In this document: in pieces, positions 1 through 5,634 of the stretch
Layout of the letters: the number at the start of each line of letters is the position of its first letter
How positions within the stretch are numbered: the first letter of the stretch is position 1
DNA from: Limnohabitans sp. Rim8
GTDB lineage: Bacteria; Pseudomonadota; Gammaproteobacteria; Burkholderiales; Burkholderiaceae_C
Direction: 5' to 3'
Assembly (NCBI GenBank): GCA_945877725.1
Contig: CAMDXR010000220.1
Span: forward strand, 1-5,634
Length of the DNA: 5,634 nucleotides
Notes under the pieces: model-generated
The model's input: the letters and a program-made list of their open reading frames with translations, nothing else
Told to the model about the DNA's origin: nothing
The model's database searches: none
Translations under genes and position numbers: made by a program

Positions 1-75
1 TAATTTTGTCCAACGAAGACACTCAGGGCCTTCCGGTAGCCTAAGAGTTTGTCATCGGTAATACCTAGGTGTTTT

Positions 76-94
76 ACATACAGGCCGTGTATGT
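76..94. repeat. Perfect 7-bp inverted repeat (small hairpin)
   Basis: ACATACA at 76-82 is the exact reverse complement of TGTATGT at 88-94, around a five-base GGCCG spacer. Four T residues sit just before it on the plus strand, so in a minus-strand transcript the stem would be followed by A residues, not a U-tract. It is therefore not an intrinsic terminator in either direction. It could be an operator-like dyad or chance; no function is assigned. Confidence 0.4.
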
Positions 95-486
95 GGAGCC
101 CTAAGTGGCCCTCAAATCAAGGTGTAAACCGAAAAGAGGTAAGTGGGCCCTATCGACACGTCATTGGCTGAGGTAGTGGCTGTGGTTGAACCCGCTGTAA
201 GCGAGGCGGTGTAGGGCGTTGGTGTCCTGGTGGTGCTCTTGGTGAATGCCGCACTGATTTGACTCGATGTCGGTCTCAGGATAACCGGTGTGGGTGCACT
301 CAGCGCAGTGGATAAGGCAATGAATATGTCCGAACTCTTGGAATTGGACTCTTCGCTTCTGCTGTTACTAGCCGTCACAGCACACTTACAGCTGGACCCG
401 CTGGTCAAACCCTTTACAGATATGGCAGCTTTGGGCCGAAGGTCGTTCTTCCCAACAATTGGCAAAACGCAATGAACTGTCAGATG

Positions 487-515
487 TGCAATGCCATCGA
501 GGTGATGGCATTGCA
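487..515. repeat. Perfect 12-bp inverted repeat with 5-base loop
   Basis: TGCAATGCCATC at 487-498 pairs without mismatch with GATGGCATTGCA at 504-515; the loop is GAGGT (499-503). Twelve perfect pairs with a five-base loop make a stable hairpin in RNA from either strand. No T-run follows in either direction, so it is not a canonical Rho-independent terminator. It lies about 130 bases beyond the helicase stop codon. It could protect a transcript 3' end, form part of a dispersed repeat family, or be a protein-binding dyad; none of these can be decided from one copy. Confidence 0.65.
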
Positions 516-590
516 GCATGGTTCGGAGCACTGTCCACAAGCGATGTGAACTGGAGTTTTTGCTTGTTTACGTTAACTTTGCAGCGCTAA

Positions 591-632
591 TGCCTCGGCG
601 CCGTTGCACGCGATCCCCTCGCTCGGCAGGCA
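591..632 (-). terminator. Possible 3'-end stem-loop after the helicase gene
   Basis: TGCCT (591-595) pairs with AGGCA (628-632) and GCCG (600-603) pairs with CGGC (624-627), giving nine G+C-rich pairs with a four-base bulge (596-599). Inside the loop GCGA (610-613) can pair with TCGC (619-622). The structure starts about 15 bases past the helicase stop at 648-650, where a transcript end would be expected. No U-tract follows on the minus strand, so it is at best a non-canonical terminator or an mRNA 3'-end stabiliser. Confidence 0.25.
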
Positions 633-647
633 CCCGTCAGTTTGGGT

Positions 648-2717
648 TTAGCCGCGTGTGATTTTCAATACACGCGTGCCACCACGTTTGCCCGCAGGGC
701 CTTCACCCGCCGCAGCGTGAGGCTTGAAGTTGCTGGCGCCAAACTGTTTGGGGCCGCGAGCAAACTTGTCGCTGGCAGCGCCTCGTGGGGCTGGACGGGC
801 TGCATTTCGATTGTCGCCGCCACGTTCTTCCCAGCGACTTCCGCCCTGGCGTGGTCCCTCTTGACGGGCGTCTTGACGGGGTGCTCCACGGCTGTCGCCA
901 CGGTCCCACGGATGGGCGGGCGCAGGGCGCTGCTCGAAACGATCACCGCCTCGGTTATCGCCACGAGGGGCTTCGAAACGGCCACCTTCTTTGCGTTGGT
1001 CAAAGCGGGGTTCGGCACGTTGCTCAAAGCGTGGCTGCTCTTCGCGGAAGTTGCCACGGGGTGCGCGGTTGTCAAAACCGCCGCCATCCCGGTCTCGATT
1101 GCCGCCAAAGTCACGGCCGCCAGCGGGTGGACGACCCCCGCGGAAACCGCCCCCTGCGTTGGCATAGTTGCGATCACCGCCAAATCGGTCACCACCGCGG
1201 CCCATAGGCTTGCGTGCCTCGGGAATACGCGCTTTGGGCTCCATGCCGGGAATCACTTCTGCCTTGAAGGGTTGACGGGTATATGACTCAATGTCACCAA
1301 TCTTGCGACGGTCACGAATCTCGGCAAAAGTCACTGCCAAACCATCGCGGCCTGCACGACCTGTACGGCCAATACGGTGGGTGTAGTCTTCGGCCTTCAT
1401 GGGCAAACCGAAGTTGAAAACGTGGGTGATGGTGGGCACATCAATGCCGCGCGCGGCGACATCGGTGGCCACCAAAATTTGGACTTGGCCATTGCGCAAA
1501 GCCATCAGGCGACGGTTGCGAATGCCCTGGCTCAGTGCACCGTGCAGTGCAACAGCCGAAAAGCCGTCTTGTTGCAGGTCGGCAGCCAAACCGTCGCATT
1601 CGATTTGGGTGCTTGAAAATACGATGGCTTGGTCAATCGAGGCATCGCGCAACCAATGGTCGAGCAATTGGCGTTTGTGTTGGGCGTTGTCGGCCCAAAA
1701 CAGCACTTGCTTGATGTTGTTATGCTTTTCTTGTGGGTTATCAATCTGGATTTTTTGGACGGATGAGCCGCCGTCGTGCATCACACGCATGGCCAATTGC
1801 TGAATGCGAGGCGCAAAGGTCGCGCTGAACATCATGGTCTGGCGACGCTGGATGGTCATGTCATTGATGTCGGCCAGGTCATCTGAGAAACCCAAGTCGA
1901 GCATGCGGTCGGCTTCGTCAACCACCAAAAACTGGACTTTGTCCAACTTGATTTGCATGGACCGCTGGAGATCGAGCAAACGACCGGGCGTGGCGACCAC
2001 CAAATTGGCATTTTGTAGCTTGGCAATTTGCAACTGGTAAGGGATGCCACCGACCACGTTGGCAACGCGCAGACCGCGCGTATGCTTGACCAGTTCAATG
2101 GCGTCTTGGGCTACCTGTTGAGCCAATTCGCGGGTGGGGCACAAGATCAGTGCTCCGGGTGTAGGGGCCTTGAAGTTGCGGGGATTGGTGGGGTCTTTGC
2201 GCTTGGAACGCTTGGGCGCTGGCTCGCCTTTGGCGGCAGCTTCGGCGCAAGCGGTTTCAAATTCAGCACGTTCCGCTGCTTCTTGTTCTGCCATCTGGGC
2301 GATCAAGGTATGCAAAACAGGCAGCAAGAAGGCAGCCGTTTTGCCGCTACCGGTCTGGCTGGACACCATCAGGTCGGTGTAGCCATTGGACTTGCCGTCT
2401 TTTGAACCACCTGCAGTGGGCAGGGCCAAAGGAATGGCGCGCAGTTGCACGGCTGTGGGTTGGGTGTAGCCTAAATCGGCAACTGCTTGGACCAGTTCAG
2501 GGGCCAGGCCCAGTTCGACAAAACCGTTGGGGGCTTCGACGACTGCTTCTACCGCTGGGGATTCTTCTGTGGAGGTGTCTTCAGCCAGGGTTTCGCTGGC
2601 AGATGCTTCAATTGCGGGTTGCGCAGGTTCAGCAGCGACAGGCGCCATTTCGGAAACCAAGGAAATGTTTTCGGCAGGCGACAAGTCGTCCTGCACTGTG
2701 TTCAAAGTGTCAGTCAT
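648..2717 (-). CDS. rhlE: RhlE-type DEAD-box ATP-dependent RNA helicase with RGG-rich tail
   Basis: Cytoplasmic superfamily 2 RNA helicase of 689 residues. It uses ATP to unwind short RNA duplexes and remodel RNA-protein complexes, in this family usually in ribosome assembly, RNA decay or cold adaptation. Visible motifs: Q-motif (F66 to Q91), motif I SQTGSGKT (120-127), PTRELA (194-199), TPGR (243-246), DEAD (267-270), SAT (298-300), IVFSST (365-370), VATDVAARGID (416-426) and HRIGRTGR (447-454). The core is complete and should be active. Three additions stand out: an acidic, alanine-rich N-terminal extension (about 1-60), a charged insert (about 140-187) between motifs I and Ia, and a disordered Arg/Gly/Asp-rich tail from about 506 to the end, typical of RNA-binding RGG tails. 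I chose the ATG at 2717 (MTDTLN). An in-frame ATG at 2792 would add 25 residues unlike the family. The ribosome site is weak. RhlE rather than DeaD or SrmB is judged from the core and the region after motif VI; the subfamily is less certain than the family. Confidence 0.95.
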   Translation of the reverse strand: MTDTLNTVQDDLSPAENISLVSEMAPVAAEPAQPAIEASASETLAEDTSTEESPAVEAVVEAPNGFVELGLAPELVQAVADLGYTQPTAVQLRAIPLALPTAGGSKDGKSNGYTDLMVSSQTGSGKTAAFLLPVLHTLIAQMAEQEAAERAEFETACAEAAAKGEPAPKRSKRKDPTNPRNFKAPTPGALILCPTRELAQQVAQDAIELVKHTRGLRVANVVGGIPYQLQIAKLQNANLVVATPGRLLDLQRSMQIKLDKVQFLVVDEADRMLDLGFSDDLADINDMTIQRRQTMMFSATFAPRIQQLAMRVMHDGGSSVQKIQIDNPQEKHNNIKQVLFWADNAQHKRQLLDHWLRDASIDQAIVFSSTQIECDGLAADLQQDGFSAVALHGALSQGIRNRRLMALRNGQVQILVATDVAARGIDVPTITHVFNFGLPMKAEDYTHRIGRTGRAGRDGLAVTFAEIRDRRKIGDIESYTRQPFKAEVIPGMEPKARIPEARKPMGRGGDRFGGDRNYANAGGGFRGGRPPAGGRDFGGNRDRDGGGFDNRAPRGNFREEQPRFEQRAEPRFDQRKEGGRFEAPRGDNRGGDRFEQRPAPAHPWDRGDSRGAPRQDARQEGPRQGGSRWEERGGDNRNAARPAPRGAASDKFARGPKQFGASNFKPHAAAGEGPAGKRGGTRVLKITRG

Positions 2718-2964
2718 GTGTATAAAACTCGCACGGATCAACGGCCACAAATTGCTTTGGCCGTAGGCACCGCAAGGTTGAAAAAACATCAACCATCAAA
2801 CGGTGCTCGCGAGTGGCGATGGGCATGAAGCCTGGCCGCTGTGAGTGACCCTATCGTTGGGTCAAGGCGTGAAGGGAGATGTATGAAACGCCACATACAG
2901 AGATGTAGCGAGCCTTGGATTATGGCACGCTTATCAAGTTGACGCTAGGGTTTTCCCGGAAATT
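2718..2964 (-). promoter_or_regulatory. Structured non-coding leader upstream of the helicase gene
   Basis: No credible gene lies in these 247 bases between the Orn stop and the helicase start. Three perfect small inverted repeats occur: ACGGCCA/TGGCCGT (2741-2747 with 2758-2764), GGTTGA/TCAACC (2776-2781 with 2789-2794, loop U-rich in the minus-strand RNA) and TGACCC/GGGTCA (2846-2851 with 2859-2864). If transcription starts near 2912 the mRNA would have a leader of about 195 bases. Long structured leaders are known for cold-induced helicase genes such as E. coli deaD (csdA). A similar role here is inference. No match to a known riboswitch was recognised. Confidence 0.35.
2919..2927 (-). promoter_or_regulatory. 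Candidate extended -10 promoter for the helicase gene
   Basis: Read on the minus strand this is TGCCATAAT: a CATAAT hexamer, five of six bases of the sigma-70 -10 consensus, preceded by the TGn of an extended -10. No good -35 hexamer lies 16-18 bases upstream, as is tolerated by extended -10 promoters. It sits just past the Orn stop and faces the helicase gene. A single short match of this kind can arise by chance. Confidence 0.3.
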
Positions 2965-3555
2965 TCACAATTTAATGAAATGTTCCCGGTAATGGGCCAG
3001 TTCATCAATGGACTCATGCACGTCGGCCAGGGCCGTGTGTTTTTGTTGCTTCTTAAAACTGGCATAAACCTCGGGCTTCCACCGACGTGACAACTCCTTG
3101 AGGGTGCTGACATCCAGATTCCTGTAGTGAAAATAGGCCTCTAATTTGGGCATGTACTTGACCAGAAAACGACGGTCTTGGCTGATGGTATTGCCACACA
3201 GGGGGGAGCTGTTTTTGGGTAAATAAAGCTTCAAGAAGGCCAAAATTTGTTCTTCTGCATCGGCTTCGCTCAGCGTAGAGGCGCGCACCTTGTCAATCAG
3301 GCCACTTTTTCCATGCGTACCTTTGTTCCAGTTGTCCATTTTGTCCAACAGCGCGTCAGATTGATGGATGACCAAAACTGGTCCTTCGATGCGGGGTGTC
3401 AGTTGCGGACCTGTCACGATCACGGCAATTTCAAGCAAGCGCTCCTTTTCGGGGTCCAAACCGGTCATTTCGCAGTCGATCCAGACCAGATTTTGATCGG
3501 ATTTTGGGAGGGAATTATTTTCGGCAAGGGGGAGGGGGGTATTGGCTTCAGACAT
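2965..3555 (-). CDS. orn: Oligoribonuclease (DEDDh 3'-5' exoribonuclease)
   Basis: Cytoplasmic exonuclease of 196 residues that degrades RNA oligonucleotides of two to a few residues to mononucleotides, the last step of RNA turnover. It also clears pGpG left from cyclic-di-GMP breakdown. The DEDDh residues are all present: D27 and E29 in WIDCEMTGLDPE, D127 in ISQDRRFL, and H173 with D178 in HTALAD (the H-x4-D spacing of the DEDDh class). The length fits the family apart from a tail of about 19 residues before DQNLVWID. The usual sequence is WIDLEMTG; here Leu is Cys, which should not matter. I chose ATG 3555. A GTG at 3633 would add 26 residues and run into the divergent gene's start, so it is less likely. 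No clear Shine-Dalgarno sequence precedes ATG 3555. The gene is followed after 247 bases by the helicase on the same strand; whether they share a transcript is unknown. Confidence 0.97.
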   Translation of the reverse strand: MSEANTPLPLAENNSLPKSDQNLVWIDCEMTGLDPEKERLLEIAVIVTGPQLTPRIEGPVLVIHQSDALLDKMDNWNKGTHGKSGLIDKVRASTLSEADAEEQILAFLKLYLPKNSSPLCGNTISQDRRFLVKYMPKLEAYFHYRNLDVSTLKELSRRWKPEVYASFKKQQKHTALADVHESIDELAHYREHFIKL

Positions 3556-3620
3556 GTCTGGATTGTCGCTGATGTCAGTCGGCCAGAGACTGAATTCAAT
3601 CTGCCCTACACTTTGCGCCC
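3556..3620. promoter_or_regulatory. Divergent intergenic gap between orn and the M48 protease gene
   Basis: Only 65 bases separate the two divergent start codons, so promoters for both genes must lie here or overlap the coding ends. On the plus strand TACACT (3607-3612) has four of six -10 consensus bases, but no fitting -35 is seen and it would leave almost no leader. No purine-rich ribosome site precedes either start. The promoters are inferred from gene arrangement, not from strong motifs. Confidence 0.3.
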
Positions 3621-4880
3621 ATGAACGCTTCACTTACTTTGACAATGACCTTGGTGGTCGCCTTGCTGGTGCACGTTGCCCTTAAGTTCTGGCTGAATGC
3701 CCGACAAGTCAGGCATGTCGCCGGTCATCGCCCTGCTGTGCCCTTGGGCTATGCCGAAACAGTGAGCTTGGCCGACCACCAAAAGGCCGCCGATTACACC
3801 TTGGCCAAGGCCCGGCTGTCGCAGCTTGACATCGCTTTGGATGCAGCGGTTCTGCTGGGGTGGACGTTGTTGGGGGGACTGGATGCGTTGAATCAGCTGT
3901 TGCTTGAATGGATGGGCTCTGGCATGTTGCAGCAAGTGGCCTTGGTGCTGGGCTTCACATTGGTGGGGGGGCTGATCAGCCTGCCTTTGTCTTTGATGCA
4001 AACCTTTGGTGTCGAGCAGCGTTTTGGTTTCAATAAAATCACGCCAAATCTGTGGCTGGCCGACACGGCGAAAGGGCTGGGTCTGGGCCTTGCGCTGGGC
4101 ACGCCATTGTTGTGGGTCGTGCTGTGGCTCATGCAGGCTGGGGGAGACAACTGGTGGCTATGGGCTTGGTTGGCGCTTGTGGCTTGGCAATTGTTTTTGA
4201 TGGCGATTGCCCCCAACGTGATCATGCCGCTGTTCAACAAGTTCACGCCCTTGGACGACGAGTCGCTCAAGACCCGGGTGCAAACATTGATGCAACGTGC
4301 AGGGTTTACCGCCAAAGGGTTTTATGTGATGGATGGCAGCCGTCGCTCTGCACATTCGAATGCATTTTTTACAGGTTTTGGGGCCAGCAAGCGGGTGGTC
4401 TTTTTTGACACCCTGCTCAAGCAACTCAGTCCGGCTGAAATGGAAGCTGTGTTGGCCCATGAGTTGGGGCATTTCAAGCACAAACACATCGTCAAGATGA
4501 TGGCCACCAGCTTTGCCTTAACCCTTGCAGGTTTGGCCCTTTTGGGCTGGCTGGCTCAGCAAGTCTGGTTTTACACAGGTCTGGGCGTGATGCCCAGCCT
4601 CACCGACAGCAACAACGCGTTGGCTTTGGTGTTATTTATGCTGGTGACCCCCGTGTTTAGCTTGTTCTTTGCGCCCATCTCCTCTTGGCGCTCGCGCCAG
4701 CAAGAGTTTGAGGCCGATGCCTATGCGGTGTCGCAAACGCCAGGGGAACACTTGACTTCTGCCTTGCTTAAACTCTACCAAGACAACGCATCCACCTTGA
4801 CCCCTGACCCGATGTACGTGAAGTTTTATTACTCGCACCCTCCCGCCAGTGAGCGTCTGCTCAGGATGAAATCCGCATGA
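3621..4880 (+). CDS. Ste24-like M48 family membrane zinc metalloprotease
   Basis: Integral inner-membrane metalloprotease of 419 residues. Zinc ligands are visible: H280 and H284 in HELGH, and E362 in QEFEADA as third ligand, with E281 as the catalytic base. Hydrophobic segments lie at roughly 6-24, 71-93, 102-124, 152-171, 175-198, 293-315 and 331-353. The N-terminal helices, the RFGFNKITPNLWLADTAKG block (134-152) and the C-terminal SHPPASERL (405-413) match the CAAX prenyl protease 1 (Ste24) branch of M48. HtpX proteins are shorter and lack this N-terminal domain. Bacteria generally lack CAAX prenylation, so the substrate is more likely misfolded or specific membrane proteins; this is inference. 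ATG 3621 fits the first membrane segment, though no Shine-Dalgarno is visible. The stop overlaps the next gene by four bases, indicating co-translation. The family is sure; the physiological role is not. Confidence 0.94.
   Translation: MNASLTLTMTLVVALLVHVALKFWLNARQVRHVAGHRPAVPLGYAETVSLADHQKAADYTLAKARLSQLDIALDAAVLLGWTLLGGLDALNQLLLEWMGSGMLQQVALVLGFTLVGGLISLPLSLMQTFGVEQRFGFNKITPNLWLADTAKGLGLGLALGTPLLWVVLWLMQAGGDNWWLWAWLALVAWQLFLMAIAPNVIMPLFNKFTPLDDESLKTRVQTLMQRAGFTAKGFYVMDGSRRSAHSNAFFTGFGASKRVVFFDTLLKQLSPAEMEAVLAHELGHFKHKHIVKMMATSFALTLAGLALLGWLAQQVWFYTGLGVMPSLTDSNNALALVLFMLVTPVFSLFFAPISSWRSRQQEFEADAYAVSQTPGEHLTSALLKLYQDNASTLTPDPMYVKFYYSHPPASERLLRMKSA
4863..4866 (+). promoter_or_regulatory. Ribosome binding site of the pterin dehydratase gene
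   Basis: AGGA lies ten bases before ATG 4877 and inside the last codons of the protease gene. With the ATGA stop/start overlap at 4877-4880 it supports this start and suggests translational coupling. Confidence 0.5.
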
Positions 4881-5188
4881 TCAGGCCAGAAGTCCGGGCC
4901 TTAAAGCCCACAGAATTGGTCATGGCCCTGAACCAGGTCCCGGGCTGGACCTTGTCTGGAGACGGAGACAACATCGCTATCGAAAAAACATTTGAATTTG
5001 CGCAACACACCCATGCGTTGTTGTTCGTCAACGGCGTGGGCTGGCTGTCTGAAAAACTCGATCATCACCCCGAGTTGGTTCTGAACTACCGGCGCTGTGT
5101 GGTGCGATGGCGCACGCACAGCGTACGAGGTTTGAGCGCTTTGGACTTCGAGGCTGCCACTCAAACCGATGCCTTGTTGCCGGCATGA
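4877..5188 (+). CDS. 4a-hydroxytetrahydrobiopterin dehydratase (pterin-4a-carbinolamine dehydratase)
   Basis: Small cytoplasmic enzyme of 103 residues, the usual family length. It dehydrates 4a-hydroxytetrahydropterin, formed by aromatic amino acid hydroxylases, to quinonoid dihydropterin so the cofactor can be recycled. The published active-site pattern for the family is complete: E59, H63-H64-P65, Y71, H81 and D90 at the expected spacings, with F39-F41 and the GL of 85-86 also family-like. No phenylalanine hydroxylase gene is seen here, so the protein may serve a hydroxylase encoded elsewhere, act in molybdopterin metabolism as proposed for some bacterial homologues, or clear damaged pterins. 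Equivalent genes are called phhB or PCBD. The start at ATG 4877 overlaps the protease stop by four bases and rsgA begins six bases after its stop, so it is the middle gene of a compact operon. Confidence 0.95.
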   Translation: MIRPEVRALKPTELVMALNQVPGWTLSGDGDNIAIEKTFEFAQHTHALLFVNGVGWLSEKLDHHPELVLNYRRCVVRWRTHSVRGLSALDFEAATQTDALLPA

Positions 5189-5194
5189 AATCTG

Positions 5195-5634
5195 ATGAGT
5201 AAAGCCAAACCATCGCCAGCAACCCCAACTGCCGTTGATCTCGAGCCTGGTCTGGTGGTGGCCACTTACGGCCGCCATTGTTTGGTGGAGACACCGCAAG
5301 GGCGCAGGTTGATTTGTCACCCTCGGGGCAAAAAAAATCAAGTGGTGGTGGGTGACCAGGTTCTTTGGCAAATTGCGGGCGACGAAGGCAGCATCGAAAA
5401 ACTGCAAGCGCGAAGAAATCTGTTTTATCGACAAGATGAAGTCCGCACCAAATCCTTTGCTGCCAACCTGGATCGGGTATTGATTCTGATTGCCGCAGAC
5501 CCTGAATACTCTGAAAGTCAGCTCGCCCGTGCGCTGGTGGCAGCTGAAGCCGAACGCATCACGCCGATCATTGCGCTCAACAAAAGTGACTTAGCGCAGC
5601 CTTTTGCGCAAGCTTGGGAGCGCTTGGCTCCTTA
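5195..5634 (+). CDS. rsgA: Ribosome small subunit-dependent GTPase A, N-terminal part (runs off the right edge)
   Basis: The first 146 codons of RsgA (YjeQ), a circularly permuted GTPase that binds the 30S subunit late in its maturation, checks the decoding centre and releases assembly factors on GTP hydrolysis. Visible are an OB-fold (about 18-70, with GLVVATYGRHCLVET and VVGDQVLW), the conserved linker FAANLDRVLILIAADPEYS (88-106), and the G4 motif NKSD at 129-132. In this family G4 precedes G1 and G3 because of the permutation; those motifs and the C-terminal zinc finger would lie beyond the window. Full proteins usually have about 300-340 residues. ATG 5195 is chosen because the nearby ATG at 5185 is out of frame and meets a stop at once. 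No Shine-Dalgarno is evident; the six-base gap from the preceding gene suggests reinitiation or coupling. The window cut, not a mutation, ends the frame. Confidence 0.96.
   Translation, partial: MSKAKPSPATPTAVDLEPGLVVATYGRHCLVETPQGRRLICHPRGKKNQVVVGDQVLWQIAGDEGSIEKLQARRNLFYRQDEVRTKSFAANLDRVLILIAADPEYSESQLARALVAAEAERITPIIALNKSDLAQPFAQAWERLAP

Larger units (their letters stand above)
1..647. other. Region without a recognisable gene, left edge to helicase stop
   Basis: No protein or RNA family is recognised in these 647 bases. The longest open frame is on the minus strand at 112-540 (142 codons, TTG start, Ser/Thr/Ala-rich, no domain I know, no convincing ribosome site). On the plus strand one frame from about 143 to 475 reads like a valine- and leucine-rich protein but is cut by stops at 212-214 and 260-262, as a decayed gene would be. 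At the left edge a minus-strand frame (about 1-109) is open to the boundary and reads protein-like (VKHLGITDDKLLGYRKAL) but lacks an ATG or GTG start inside the window. A short plus-strand frame also ends at 43. I found no tRNA, tmRNA, RNase P or SRP RNA signature. Intergenic or degenerate DNA is the best reading. Confidence 0.5.

Noticed and set aside
181..200. GGTTGAACCC considered as a tRNA T-arm.
   Set aside because: No acceptor stem, D-arm or anticodon arm can be placed around it, and the T-loop consensus GTTCGAATC is absent.
570..652. GTTAAC and GTTTAGCC near the helicase stop considered as integron attC core sites.
   Set aside because: The boxes do not pair as inverse core sites, no second copy or integrase is present, and the spacing does not form the expected attC structure.
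642..1286. Long plus-strand open frame of 214 codons opposite the helicase tail.
   Set aside because: It is antisense to the Arg/Gly-rich coding region, whose composition suppresses stop codons on the other strand. The product is Ala/Thr-rich with no recognisable domain and no ribosome site.
2718..2792. N-terminal extension of the helicase to the in-frame ATG at 2792.
   Set aside because: The 25 extra residues resemble no helicase N-terminus and fall in the hairpin-bearing leader; MTDTLN at 2717 gives a typical acidic start.
2776..2794. GGTTGA/TCAACC hairpin as a terminator for orn.
   Set aside because: The T-run of the minus-strand RNA lies in the loop, not after the stem, and the site is 170 bases beyond the orn stop.
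4901..5434. Minus-strand open frame of 177 codons across the pterin dehydratase and rsgA.
   Set aside because: It overlaps two well-supported genes on the other strand and shows no family resemblance.

Overview
The window looks like ordinary chromosome from a betaproteobacterium, most likely Burkholderiales and close to the Comamonadaceae (Limnohabitans, Rhodoferax or Polaromonas type). This rests on moderate G+C, the protein flavour, and the order oligoribonuclease / M48 membrane protease / pterin dehydratase / rsgA, which I recall from that group. It could not be checked by a database search.

Layout: positions 1-647 carry no gene I can recognise. The stretch holds three clear inverted repeats (76-94, 487-515, 591-632) and only weak reading frames, and may be intergenic or decayed coding DNA. 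Positions 648-2717 (minus) encode a RhlE-type DEAD-box RNA helicase with a complete motif set, an acidic N-terminal extension, a charged insert after motif I and a long RGG-rich tail. Positions 2718-2964 are a non-coding leader of about 250 bases with three short hairpins and a candidate extended -10 promoter. Positions 2965-3555 (minus) encode oligoribonuclease Orn. After a 65-base divergent gap, the plus strand carries a Ste24-like M48 membrane metalloprotease (3621-4880), a 4a-hydroxytetrahydrobiopterin dehydratase (4877-5188, 4-base overlap) and the 5' part of rsgA (5195 to the right edge, incomplete).

Functionally, the minus-strand pair concerns RNA: Orn finishes RNA decay by degrading the shortest oligonucleotides, and the helicase remodels RNA or ribosome-assembly intermediates. 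The plus-strand genes are tightly packed and probably co-transcribed and translationally coupled. They combine membrane protein quality control, pterin recycling or rescue, and late 30S subunit maturation. RsgA and the helicase could both bear on ribosome assembly, but this is inference from family roles.

I see no mobile element, CRISPR array, RNA gene of a known family or defence system. The parts most worth a second look are the unexplained left 640 bases and the structured leader of the helicase gene. I do not see convincing evidence of a new biological system here.
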